Assembly: GCF_014395225.1 (NCBI RefSeq)
Contig: NZ_CP060723.1
Coordinates: 1,302,001 to 1,366,000 of the forward strand
DNA length: 64,000 nt
From: Pedobacter roseus
GTDB lineage: Bacteria; Bacteroidota; Bacteroidia; Sphingobacteriales; Sphingobacteriaceae
Reading direction: 5' to 3'
Shown in pieces: positions 26,433 to 35,431 of the stretch (position 1 is the first letter of the stretch; each line of letters begins with the position of its first letter). The notes beneath the pieces are model-generated. The model worked only from the letters and a program-made list of their open reading frames with translations, was not told where the DNA came from and did not search any database. A program made the position numbers and the translations under genes.

Positions 26433-28262
26433 ATGAAAGAATTTATTTACGCTCTCGAAGATTTGTTTATTGCAGACAAATTATTAAACGATTTACAGGC
26501 TGACCATTATTATATCGCAGCCTATCAAAGAGGTTACAAGTGGAAATCGTTTGGACCTAATGACCAAGTGCCATTGTTTTTAACAGATATTTATGAAGCA
26601 TTTATAGTAGACACTTCTGAATATTATCTACAATATATTACAGTAAAAAAAAATGATGAGCATAAGAATTGGTTGGAGGTAATAGACGGGCAACAGCGTT
26701 TAACTACTATCAGCTTGCTTTTTTACAGCTTTGCTACACATTTCGGTTTTGAAAACATTACAAAAAACAAAGTGCAGTATGAGCGATATCAGAATAGGGC
26801 TATTTTCGATGAAGTTATTGCTTATGATAAAGAAGACGCAGAAATAGCTAAATTATTAACACGTCATCAAGACCTTTATTACATCTATCATGCTAAAGTT
26901 TGCATCGCTTCTTTTTTAGAATTATTAGCCGCGGACGAGGCAAAATCATTTTACGATTATTGTAGGCAAAAGGTTAAAATCATTATTAATCTGGAAGATG
27001 AAATGACTGCAGCCGAAGAAATATTTTCTAACCTGAACGATAACAAAGTAGACCTTACCAATTATTACCTAATTAAAGGTTTGCTGTTTACGAAATCTAC
27101 TCGGCCAGAACATCAAAAAAAGCTATTTAATGAAATCCAGGAGCAAAGAAATCGCATTGCTCGTAATTGGGACGAAATAGACAATTGGCTCCACGATGAG
27201 GTACAAAATCAATTGTTTTTTAATAAATACATCACCATTGGCAATGAAAAAAATATTGGGATTAACTCCTTATTAAATGCTTTAAAACCAGTTGCCACAG
27301 ATAGTTTACAAAACATTCCCTTACTTAGCACGTTTATAGAAATTTTAAAATTGGGTGATACTAGTGCAATTGTAGACGATTATAAATTATTTAATTGCTA
27401 TAACGATAATTTAAAAACCCAAGCGAAGGCGGAAGCTCAACTAGCAAATATACATCAGACCAGTAAGCGTTTAAAAAATTGGTTCTCAGATAATGAAATA
27501 CATAACTTAATAGGGTATTACATTTATACCAATGGTAAATTAGATGAGATATTGCATTTAGGCAGCAGTGATTTGAAGAAAAGTCTCTATCAGCATTTAA
27601 ATAAAACTTTACAGTTTAAAGGGAGGACGATAAAAGAACTTAACTATACTGAGGATAGACCATTATTGAATGTTATTTTTTTGGCTTTGAATGTATTTGC
27701 TCTTAAAAATGACATTGACAATGTAGTTATCGATTTCACTCACCGATTTGATTTCCATACTTATAGAAATAATGATTGGAGTATTGAGCATATTTACCCT
27801 CAACATCCAGATTGCTCTTTAAAAGACTATGAGGAATATTACGATTGGTTTTTAGATAAAGTTGAGCGTAAAGAGGAGCATTTTAACGAACAGTTAATTG
27901 AGAAGGTAAAGCAAAACCAGCAGGTTAATGAAGAAGAACTTGAAGCTTTGGCAAACAAAGGTTTTGATGAGCACCAGTTAGGCAATTTAGCTTTATTACA
28001 GTCTGGAAATAATAGTGCTCTAAAAAACTACATTTTCCCCAAAAAACGGAAGATCCTACTTAACCTAATTACTAAAGGTGCTTTTGTGCCACAACACACT
28101 ATAAATACGGTTTCCAAATTACTGAATAACGTATCTGTGGGTGGCGAAGGTTTAGGCTTTAGCCAAAAGTTAACAGAATGGGAAGAAGCTGATATTGCAG
28201 CAAATAGCTCATGGATAGTCAGCACATACAACCATCTTATCACCATACTTGCAACTAAATGA
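26433..28262 (+). CDS. DUF262/DUF1524 (GmrSD-like) nuclease
   Basis: The 609-residue protein combines an N-terminal DUF262 domain with the conserved IDGQQRLTT (Asp85-Gly-Gln-Gln-Arg89), linked to nucleotide hydrolysis in GmrS, and a C-terminal DUF1524 HNH domain. The HNH part has EHIYPQHP with His453 and the LGNLALLQSGNNSALKNYIF stretch that supplies the other metal-site residues. GmrSD-type enzymes cut glucosylated phage DNA, and related DUF262 proteins sense modified DNA. Here the gene sits inside a type I locus, 7 nt after hsdS and overlapping the next DUF262 gene by 4 nt, so it is probably expressed with them. Its exact target is not known. Confidence 0.88.
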   Translation: MKEFIYALEDLFIADKLLNDLQADHYYIAAYQRGYKWKSFGPNDQVPLFLTDIYEAFIVDTSEYYLQYITVKKNDEHKNWLEVIDGQQRLTTISLLFYSFATHFGFENITKNKVQYERYQNRAIFDEVIAYDKEDAEIAKLLTRHQDLYYIYHAKVCIASFLELLAADEAKSFYDYCRQKVKIIINLEDEMTAAEEIFSNLNDNKVDLTNYYLIKGLLFTKSTRPEHQKKLFNEIQEQRNRIARNWDEIDNWLHDEVQNQLFFNKYITIGNEKNIGINSLLNALKPVATDSLQNIPLLSTFIEILKLGDTSAIVDDYKLFNCYNDNLKTQAKAEAQLANIHQTSKRLKNWFSDNEIHNLIGYYIYTNGKLDEILHLGSSDLKKSLYQHLNKTLQFKGRTIKELNYTEDRPLLNVIFLALNVFALKNDIDNVVIDFTHRFDFHTYRNNDWSIEHIYPQHPDCSLKDYEEYYDWFLDKVERKEEHFNEQLIEKVKQNQQVNEEELEALANKGFDEHQLGNLALLQSGNNSALKNYIFPKKRKILLNLITKGAFVPQHTINTVSKLLNNVSVGGEGLGFSQKLTEWEEADIAANSSWIVSTYNHLITILATK

Positions 28263-30574
28263 AAACTGGAAAATATAGTTTAAGGGATTTGTTAACGCAC
28301 AATGAAATTGACCAGATGGTAATACCCGAACTGCAAAGGGATTATGTTTGGACTACTAATGAAGTTGGCAAAGTTTGGAACAGCTTTTATGCAAAGTTTA
28401 AAGCAGTAAGCAATACTTCTTTAAGTATTTTAGAAAACAATGTACCCATTGGCAGCTCATCTGTGGTTACTTATTTGGAAAAAACATATCGTGTTTTAAC
28501 ACATAAAACTAAAATGGGTTTTGTATATGCTTATCATGATAAGGAGATGCCAGGTAAATTCTTCTTGATAGATGGGCAGCAAAGGCTAACTACATTTTAT
28601 CTTGTATTACTTGCAATTTATGTTAAAATTGGAGAGGCAGATAAGTTTAGGAAAAACTATTACAGCAACGGGCTACCAAAAATAGATTATAAGGTTCGAG
28701 AGTCCGCTTATGAATTTCTTCGTTTATTTTTAGATGAAACTTTGGAAATCAAAGATTTTGAAGTAAATAAAAACTTCTTTAATACCGACTATAATAATGA
28801 TACTACTGTAAGAAATCTTATACAGAATTATCGTTTTATATCTTTTAAACTAAAAGAAATTGAGAAGGAAAATCTTATGGGTTTATTAGACTATATTGAA
28901 AATTATATTGAATTCAATTATTTTGATACGAAATTAAGTGAGCAAGGCGAAAGTTTGTATCTGTATATGAATAGCCGTGGTTTTCATTTATCGCATCAAG
29001 AAAAGTTACGAGCTAACCTCATTGAGAAATGTAATAGAGAAGATAAGAAGGCGGCAGGTAAACTATGGGAAGAATGGCAAGATTTCTTTTTTGAACACAA
29101 ATACAATAACGAAAATGCGGATATTGGGTTTGAGAATTTTCTTTATTATTCTTCTATCTTAAAGCAACAATTTCGAGGAAAACTATCCAAAGAAATTCTA
29201 GAGGATTTTAAAGAATTAAAAGAATTTCAAATACAATATTTGGATATTGAGTTCTTAAAACGATCGTTTTTTTCATTAAAAGCAATATTATTTTGGGTTG
29301 ATGGAGAAAAAATTTATGTAGATGATTATTTTAGTAAAGGCGATAAAAAACATCTTTTTAGATATTTGACAGTTTGGTATTATCATTTGAAGTTTTCTAT
29401 TACAGGGATTGCCGATGATGATCTAAATCAATTCAGGCTATTTACTTTAAATTTTTCTCATAGTAGAGAAGTGCAAAACGAGCCAACGGCATGGTTGATC
29501 GAGCAACTAAGATATATAGATCAGCTTCAATCATCATCTCTAATTGAATCAGTTTTTGTTGATGATAAGATTTTTGATCAACACGATTTTGATAAAATAG
29601 GACTAATTGGCAAAAATAAATCTTTCTATCACTTTATTCATCATTTATGTTTTGATTATAAAATACAGGAACTGCTGGAAGGTAGGACAGACATTCTATT
29701 TAAATTGGCAGATTTAACGTTGGTCGACAATTTTGACAATTGCAAAAGTCTAAAAGTAATTGAAATTCTTAAAGAGATTTTCTTTGTGGTTAACGAAGGC
29801 GAATTAAATTTAAATTTAAGAAGTAAGCTTTTAAGAAAATACGTTTTAAGCTATTTTGATTATGGAGATCATTCTGGGTATAGTTATGGAAGAATGAAAA
29901 TTAATTTGATAAGTGATAATCGGTCATGGCTAAATAGAGTAATTAATAAAGATAGGTTTAAGACAATTATTGATGAGTGGTTGAGCAATGAGAATTATAC
30001 ATTATCAAATCAGTTTAAACAGCGTAAAGAATTATTTAAGGATGAATTTGATTGGAGATATTATTTTGTTAATTATAAGAACGTTCTTGAACATACCAAT
30101 GAAAATTATTTTGTTGGAAATGGAGAGCTAGCAGATACAATCTTGATGAATAAAACTAAACAATCAACGTTAGATTGCTATTTGCCTATTTGCCTTTTAA
30201 AAAATTTAGATTTAGATGGTATCAAATTTAAACAACATCTTTTAGAAACTGCTTATTTGGATTTGGTGGTAGCTGAAAATGAAGTTGTTGAGGCTTTTTG
30301 GCCGAAGCCACGATTGGGCCTGGATTTAATTTATAAAACAAAGGGACAGTGGCATCTAGATGTTTTTTATAAAGATTGTGAAATAGATAGCATGCTCAAT
30401 GGCTCAACGCTTGTAGGCTTTGAACTGCAGGAAAATGGAAGATGGCGGAATAAATTTTTCTTTAAGCATAGCGATCGTATTTCATTGAAAGAAAGTCTAA
30501 CTACATTAGTATCGGTAGTTCGAAAAATAGTTACGGAGTTAAAAGTTAATGGTTTAATACCCACAAAAGTATAA
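28259..30574 (+). CDS. DUF262 family protein without visible HNH domain
   Basis: The 771-residue protein has the DUF262 pattern: VIPELQRDYVWTTNEVGKVW at about 20-38 and LIDGQQRLTTFYL with Asp105-Gly-Gln-Gln-Arg109. The remaining 600 residues are rich in Phe, Lys and Asp and contain LYMNSRGFHLSHQEKLRANL, which matches the second conserved DUF262 block. I found no EHxxP/GNL HNH motif. It overlaps the DUF262/DUF1524 gene by ATGA and ends one base before hsdM, so the two proteins probably work as a pair, one as nuclease and one as sensor or scaffold. The sequence looks more AT-rich than its neighbours. Confidence 0.85.
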   Translation: MKTGKYSLRDLLTHNEIDQMVIPELQRDYVWTTNEVGKVWNSFYAKFKAVSNTSLSILENNVPIGSSSVVTYLEKTYRVLTHKTKMGFVYAYHDKEMPGKFFLIDGQQRLTTFYLVLLAIYVKIGEADKFRKNYYSNGLPKIDYKVRESAYEFLRLFLDETLEIKDFEVNKNFFNTDYNNDTTVRNLIQNYRFISFKLKEIEKENLMGLLDYIENYIEFNYFDTKLSEQGESLYLYMNSRGFHLSHQEKLRANLIEKCNREDKKAAGKLWEEWQDFFFEHKYNNENADIGFENFLYYSSILKQQFRGKLSKEILEDFKELKEFQIQYLDIEFLKRSFFSLKAILFWVDGEKIYVDDYFSKGDKKHLFRYLTVWYYHLKFSITGIADDDLNQFRLFTLNFSHSREVQNEPTAWLIEQLRYIDQLQSSSLIESVFVDDKIFDQHDFDKIGLIGKNKSFYHFIHHLCFDYKIQELLEGRTDILFKLADLTLVDNFDNCKSLKVIEILKEIFFVVNEGELNLNLRSKLLRKYVLSYFDYGDHSGYSYGRMKINLISDNRSWLNRVINKDRFKTIIDEWLSNENYTLSNQFKQRKELFKDEFDWRYYFVNYKNVLEHTNENYFVGNGELADTILMNKTKQSTLDCYLPICLLKNLDLDGIKFKQHLLETAYLDLVVAENEVVEAFWPKPRLGLDLIYKTKGQWHLDVFYKDCEIDSMLNGSTLVGFELQENGRWRNKFFFKHSDRISLKESLTTLVSVVRKIVTELKVNGLIPTKV

Positions 30575-30575
30575 A

Positions 30576-32105
30576 ATGACAGAAGCAGCAATTGTATCAA
30601 AAATATGGAATCTGGCGAATGTAATGCGCCACGATGGAGTAGGTTATGGAGATTATCTTGAGCAAATCACCTATCTGCTATTTCTTAAAATGGTGGATGA
30701 ATTAAATAAACCACCTTACAACAGAAACCTAAAATTACCAAGACTGAAAGATATAGAAGGCAAAGAAGCGGAAGGAGCAGAAGTTTGTTCGTGGGAGAAT
30801 TTAACATCAAAGAACGGTGCAGAACTGGAGTCTTTTTATATCCAGGCATTGCGTTCACTCGGGACAGAGAAAGGGATGTTGGGGCAAATCTATGTAAAGA
30901 GTCAGAACAAAATACAAGACCCCTCTAATCTGCAGCGTATCATTACCATGATTGGTAAAGAAGATTGGAGTTTGATGGGGGCCGACGTGAAAGGAACCAT
31001 CTACGAAGGTTTATTGGAAAAGAATGCGGAAGATACCAAATCGGGAGCAGGACAATACTTTACACCAAGGGCATTAATCAGAACAATGGTAGCCTGTGTA
31101 CAGCCTAAACCAATGAAAACCGTAATAGATCCGGCATGTGGTTCGGGCGGGTTCTTTTTAGCAGCTTATGATTGGCTGACCGAAAACAATAAATTAGACA
31201 AAGACGAAAAGATGTTCTTAAAAAACAGCACTTTTCACGGTAATGAAATTGTAGCGAGTACGCGTAGAATGTGTCTGATGAATTTATACCTCCACGGTAT
31301 TGGTGAAATAGACGCAGAACCATTGGTAAAATCAAACGATGCACTGATTGCTGCTGAAAGCCAAACCTATGATTACATCTTGGCAAATCCACCTTTTGGG
31401 AAGAAAAGTGGTATGACGGTTACCAATGAGGATGGCGATATTGAGAAAGAGGATATTAGCTACAACCGTCAGGATTTTTGGGAAACGACCAGCAATAAAC
31501 AACTTAACTTTTTGCAGCACATCAAATCGTTGATGAAGATTGATGGTGAGGCTGCAGTCGTTTTACCTGATAATGTTTTATTTGAAGGTGGAGCGGGAGA
31601 GGAAATCAGAAAGCAATTATTAAAAACAACGGAGCTGCATACCATTTTACGTTTGCCTACAGGTATCTTCTACGCCAATGGAGTAAAGGCAAATGTGTTG
31701 TTTTTCAATAACAAGCCTGCCAACAAAGATGCCTGGACGAAAGAAGTTTGGTTTTATGATTATAGAACCAATGTTCACCATACGTTAAAAAAGAAGCCGT
31801 TGGCAGAATCGGATTTATCAGATTTCGTAACATGTTATAATTCATCCAACATCAATAAACGCAAAGAAACCTGGAGCGAAGAAAATCCTGACGGCCGTTG
31901 GAGAAAATACAGTTATGATGAAATCATTGCACGGGATAAAACCAGTTTGGATATTTTTTGGGTCAAAGACCAAAGTTTAACTGATCTGGATAATCTGCCT
32001 GATCCTGATGTTTTGGCACTTGAAATTATTGATAATATAGAAGCTGGCTTAGCTAGTTTTAGGGAGATTGTAAGTGAATTGGAGAAGAGTGAAGAAATTA
32101 AATAA
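30576..32105 (+). CDS. hsdM: Type I restriction-modification DNA methyltransferase (M subunit)
   Basis: HsdM methylates adenine N6 in the target and protects host DNA. The 509-residue protein has the N-terminal helical HsdM domain (MTEAAIVSKIWNLANVMRHD), the SAM motif DPACGSGGFF beginning at Asp185, and the catalytic NPPF at 271-274. A C-terminal tail should contact HsdS. It begins one base after the second DUF262 gene. The order R-S-DUF262-DUF262-M departs from the usual grouping of M and S side by side. Confidence 0.96.
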   Translation: MTEAAIVSKIWNLANVMRHDGVGYGDYLEQITYLLFLKMVDELNKPPYNRNLKLPRLKDIEGKEAEGAEVCSWENLTSKNGAELESFYIQALRSLGTEKGMLGQIYVKSQNKIQDPSNLQRIITMIGKEDWSLMGADVKGTIYEGLLEKNAEDTKSGAGQYFTPRALIRTMVACVQPKPMKTVIDPACGSGGFFLAAYDWLTENNKLDKDEKMFLKNSTFHGNEIVASTRRMCLMNLYLHGIGEIDAEPLVKSNDALIAAESQTYDYILANPPFGKKSGMTVTNEDGDIEKEDISYNRQDFWETTSNKQLNFLQHIKSLMKIDGEAAVVLPDNVLFEGGAGEEIRKQLLKTTELHTILRLPTGIFYANGVKANVLFFNNKPANKDAWTKEVWFYDYRTNVHHTLKKKPLAESDLSDFVTCYNSSNINKRKETWSEENPDGRWRKYSYDEIIARDKTSLDIFWVKDQSLTDLDNLPDPDVLALEIIDNIEAGLASFREIVSELEKSEEIK

Positions 32106-32113
32106 GAATAATT

Positions 32114-33046
32114 ATGAAAGCATTTATATCATACAGTCACAAAGATGTGGACTATTTAGAGAAACTAAAGGTTCATTTAGCACAGATAAAGAGAGAAGGT
32201 CTGATCACTGATTGGACAGATCAAGAGATCACTGCTGGAAGTCGGTTAGATGATAGTATTTCGGCCGCATTGTCTACCTCTCAATTGTTCATTTCAATAG
32301 TAAGCCCTGACTATATCGCCTCACATTATTGTTTCGAAAAGGAATTTACAACGGCGCTTAAATTGCAAGAAGAAGGTAAGATTACTGTGATACCCATTAT
32401 TGTCGAACCATGTGATTGGAAATCGACGCCAATGGCAACAATCAAAGCCCTACCTGACGATGGTAAGCCTGTTAGTGAGTGGACCAATCAAAATAATGCA
32501 TTTGCAAAAATTGCTCAAGAAATCAGAAAGTTGCTAAGCGTAGGGGAAATTAGACAAGTTCTAACTAACAACACGACTTCCCAAGCACAGGTTCCGAGCA
32601 GAAATTATAGAGCAGAGAGAATTTTTACGGAAGTTGATAAATTAGACTTTAAAGAAAAAAGTTTCGAAGTTATCACAAACTATTTTAAATCTGCGATGGC
32701 CGAATTTAATGGTATTGAGAACTTGCAATCAAAATTAATAGAGGAAGAGAAAAAGTCTTTTACGTGCCTGATATCTAATAAAGGGAATTTAAAGGATGCG
32801 TATCTCACCATTTCTGTTGCAGGTGGTGATGGCTTTCGCCATAGTGATCTAACCTATAGCTTCACAAAAGGCCAACATCAAAATACCATCAATTTAAATA
32901 ATGTTTTTACTATTGAGCATGATGCCTACGAGCTTTATTGGCAACATAGTAATCTTATGCAATCGCGTAGTGCGGAGCGATTGACTGATAAGCAAATTGC
33001 GGAAAGAGTTTGGAATGACTTTATTAATCAAGTTGGGGTTTCTTAG
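32114..33046 (+). CDS. TIR-domain protein with unknown C-terminal domain
   Basis: Residues 1-145 form a TIR domain: MKAFISYSHKDVDYLEKLKV, the WTDQEI box, and SPDYIASHYCFEKEF, where Glu77 (or Glu75) would be the catalytic glutamate of NAD-cleaving TIRs. A region of about 155 residues follows with VDKLDFKEKSFEVITNYFKS and a beta-rich SFTCLISNKGNLKDAYLTIS part, which I do not recognise; it may be a sensor or oligomerisation domain. The start lies 8 nt after the hsdM stop, so it is probably the sixth gene of the operon. Bacterial defence TIRs kill by NAD+ depletion or signal with cADPR isomers; which applies here cannot be read. Confidence 0.88.
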   Translation: MKAFISYSHKDVDYLEKLKVHLAQIKREGLITDWTDQEITAGSRLDDSISAALSTSQLFISIVSPDYIASHYCFEKEFTTALKLQEEGKITVIPIIVEPCDWKSTPMATIKALPDDGKPVSEWTNQNNAFAKIAQEIRKLLSVGEIRQVLTNNTTSQAQVPSRNYRAERIFTEVDKLDFKEKSFEVITNYFKSAMAEFNGIENLQSKLIEEEKKSFTCLISNKGNLKDAYLTISVAGGDGFRHSDLTYSFTKGQHQNTINLNNVFTIEHDAYELYWQHSNLMQSRSAERLTDKQIAERVWNDFINQVGVS

Positions 33047-33133
33047 GTAATAGATAATCTGAGAATATTTCAAATTATCATTTAATTATTAATATTATTA
33101 CTAACGATTTTAAAATGAGATTGCCTCTAAGCT

Positions 33134-34045
33134 ATGATACTTTTTAGTAAAAATAAAATAGGCCTTTCTACACTTAAAGAAATACCTTTTAAGCTCGAAA
33201 GGGATTTACAGAAAATATTCGAGGCCAGTTTATTTGATCTTACACAGTTAACATTGGTGAAATCTGAATTTACAATTAAGAACTATCGTATAGATACACT
33301 TGCTTTTGACGAAGAAGCTAAGGCTTTTGTGGTGATTGAATATAAAAGAAGCAATAGCAATAGTGTAGTTGATCAGGGTATTGCTTATCTTAATTTAATG
33401 TTAGATTATAAGGCCGAGTTTATTGTAGAATATAATGAGTGTTTTAATAAGGCTTTATTAAGAAGCGAATTAGATTGGTCGCAAACTAAAGTGATATTTG
33501 TATCGCCTGGTTTTAACGAAAACCAGAAACAGGCAACTAATTTTAAAGATTTAGCTATTGAGCTTTGGGAGGTTAAACAATTTGAAGGCGAAATTATTAC
33601 AGTTAATCCTATAAAGAAAAGTAAATCTGCACCTAGCATAAAGCAATTGCAAGGCACTGAAAATACTGAACTTAGTAAAGTTGTAAGCGAAATAAAAACA
33701 TATACAGAGGATGATCATTTGCAAGGTAAAAGTGATGAGATAAAAGAACTTTATGAAAGTTTTAAGAACGCTATTCTAAATCTTGCAAATGATACAGATA
33801 TTAAGCCAAAGAAGCAAGAAATTGGTTTTACGAGAAATGGTAAGATATTTACGGATATTTGTATTTTGAAAGGCAACCTAAAACTTTGGATAAATCTAAA
33901 GAGAGAAAAATTAGATGATCCGAAAGGCCTAACTAGGGATGTTTCTAGTATTGGCCATTGGGGTAATGGAGATTACGAAGTTATAATTAATGACACCAAA
34001 AACCTTGAATATATTATGAGCTTGGTTAAACAAGCTATAAACTAA
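33134..34045 (+). CDS. PDDEXK-like nuclease domain plus DUF5655
   Basis: The 303-residue protein starts MILFSKNKIGLSTLKEIPFK. The N-terminal part has a restriction-type core: Glu30, Asp54 in YRIDTLAFD and Glu69-Tyr-Lys71 in FVVIEYKR, with QGIAYLNLML following. A charged linker is followed by the DUF5655 domain (FTDICILKGNLKLWINLKRE, then TRDVSSIGHWGNGDYEVIIN). DUF5655 proteins often stand beside restriction systems, but their role is not established. The gene is 87 nt after the TIR gene and 22 nt before abiH, so it may belong to the same or to a second transcript. Confidence 0.8.
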   Translation: MILFSKNKIGLSTLKEIPFKLERDLQKIFEASLFDLTQLTLVKSEFTIKNYRIDTLAFDEEAKAFVVIEYKRSNSNSVVDQGIAYLNLMLDYKAEFIVEYNECFNKALLRSELDWSQTKVIFVSPGFNENQKQATNFKDLAIELWEVKQFEGEIITVNPIKKSKSAPSIKQLQGTENTELSKVVSEIKTYTEDDHLQGKSDEIKELYESFKNAILNLANDTDIKPKKQEIGFTRNGKIFTDICILKGNLKLWINLKREKLDDPKGLTRDVSSIGHWGNGDYEVIINDTKNLEYIMSLVKQAIN

Positions 34046-34067
34046 ATTTATCAATTAACGCCTCAAA

Positions 34068-35261
34068 ATGAATAGATTAATATTAGTTGGCAACGGTTTC
34101 GACCTGGCGCATGGCTTGAAGACAAGCTACAAGGATTTTATTTTTTGGTATTTAGATAGCTGTTTTAAGGAGGCAGGGATTTATGAACATCTCCCATTTG
34201 ATAATGAATATATAAATATAAGGACGATCGATTACTACCGGTGGTTAAACCTTTCAAATAAAATAAATGGGCAAAGTATTTGTTCATATTTACACAGTAA
34301 AGGAATTTTGCATCGGTATCTAGATTCCTACCTTAATGAAAATGCAAAGCGTACCACCCAAGAAGAACAATCTTTATATTATGAGGTTGTCAATATAGTA
34401 GCACATAAAATTGAGTTTAAATCTCGATTTTTAAGGCATTTAATATTTAGCTGTATTGATAATAATTGGGTAGATATTGAAAATGAGTATTTCGATCAAC
34501 TTAAAACCTGTAAATCAAAAGACGGCTCATTTGATAAAGAAAAGGTTTGTCAGCTAAATAGTGAATTCACTTATCTTAAGCAGAAATTAGAAGAGTATTT
34601 AACACTACGACAAGATAAAACCCAGGTTAAATTAATCTCTAAGCTTTTAAATGCAATTGGCGCTAATTTTGAAATTTCAGATTTTGAACCATTAATGGGA
34701 TATGAAAATGCTAGAGTAAGCTTAGGATTTATACGAATGGGGCCAGTAGTGCAGCATCATTTGTATTTTTTAAATTTTAACTATACTCATGTATTACAAA
34801 ATTATTGCGATGAATTGAACAAAAATAAGAAGGGTTTTTCGAATATTGAGATTAATTATATTCATGGTCAGTTAAATAAAACTGATAACCCAATTATCTT
34901 TGGTTTTGGGGATGAATATGATAAGCATTATGCTGAATTTGAGGAGCATCGTAATAATGAACTTTTTAAGCATATAAAATCATATCAATATCTACAAACA
35001 CCTCATTATCGTAATTTATTAAAGTTCTTAAATCGTGAGAGTTATCAGGTATTTGTAATGGGACATTCTTGCGGTTTATCAGATCGTACCATGTTTAAAG
35101 AAATTTTCGAACATGAAAACTGCAAATCAATTAGGTTATTTCACTACAATGGCGATTTCCATGATAAAGCGATTAACGTAAGCAAACATTTTAGTAATAA
35201 AGGGCACATGCGCAAGCTCATAGTAGATTATAAAGCTTCAGATGCTTTTCCGCAGTTGTAG
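34068..35261 (+). CDS. AbiH-family phage abortive infection protein
   Basis: The 397-residue protein begins with the AbiH signature MNRLILVGNGFDLAHGLKTS and keeps the family blocks LYFLNFNYTHVLQNYC, INYIHGQLN and VMGHSCGLSDRTMF. AbiH blocks phage growth in lactococci by an unresolved mechanism; the Gly-Asn-Gly-Phe-Asp motif is its hallmark. It is the last gene of the defence island. No integrase or tRNA marks the right border; nhaA follows in the opposite direction after about 170 nt. Confidence 0.88.
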   Translation: MNRLILVGNGFDLAHGLKTSYKDFIFWYLDSCFKEAGIYEHLPFDNEYINIRTIDYYRWLNLSNKINGQSICSYLHSKGILHRYLDSYLNENAKRTTQEEQSLYYEVVNIVAHKIEFKSRFLRHLIFSCIDNNWVDIENEYFDQLKTCKSKDGSFDKEKVCQLNSEFTYLKQKLEEYLTLRQDKTQVKLISKLLNAIGANFEISDFEPLMGYENARVSLGFIRMGPVVQHHLYFLNFNYTHVLQNYCDELNKNKKGFSNIEINYIHGQLNKTDNPIIFGFGDEYDKHYAEFEEHRNNELFKHIKSYQYLQTPHYRNLLKFLNRESYQVFVMGHSCGLSDRTMFKEIFEHENCKSIRLFHYNGDFHDKAINVSKHFSNKGHMRKLIVDYKASDAFPQL

Positions 35262-35431
35262 TAAATCAACAGCTTGATTTCTCCATTCCTTTGCACTTCG
35301 GAAATGACGATTATTCTACCCAATTTCTTATTAATATTAACTTTGCTTTGAACGATTTTGAAGTGAATTCAGTTACTTATACTTCGCGCTCTTTGCGACT
35401 CACTTTGTGCCCTTTGCGGTTAAATATGCGC

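Noticed and set aside
26433..30574. BREX, DISARM or phosphorothioate (Dnd/Ssp) system
   Set aside because: No brx, drm, dnd or ssp core gene (PglZ, BrxC, DndB-E, SspB-D) was found. DUF262 alone does not identify these systems.
21333..35261. Prophage or integrative element carrying the defence genes
   Set aside because: No integrase, transposase, tRNA-flanked attachment site, structural phage gene or direct border repeats were seen.
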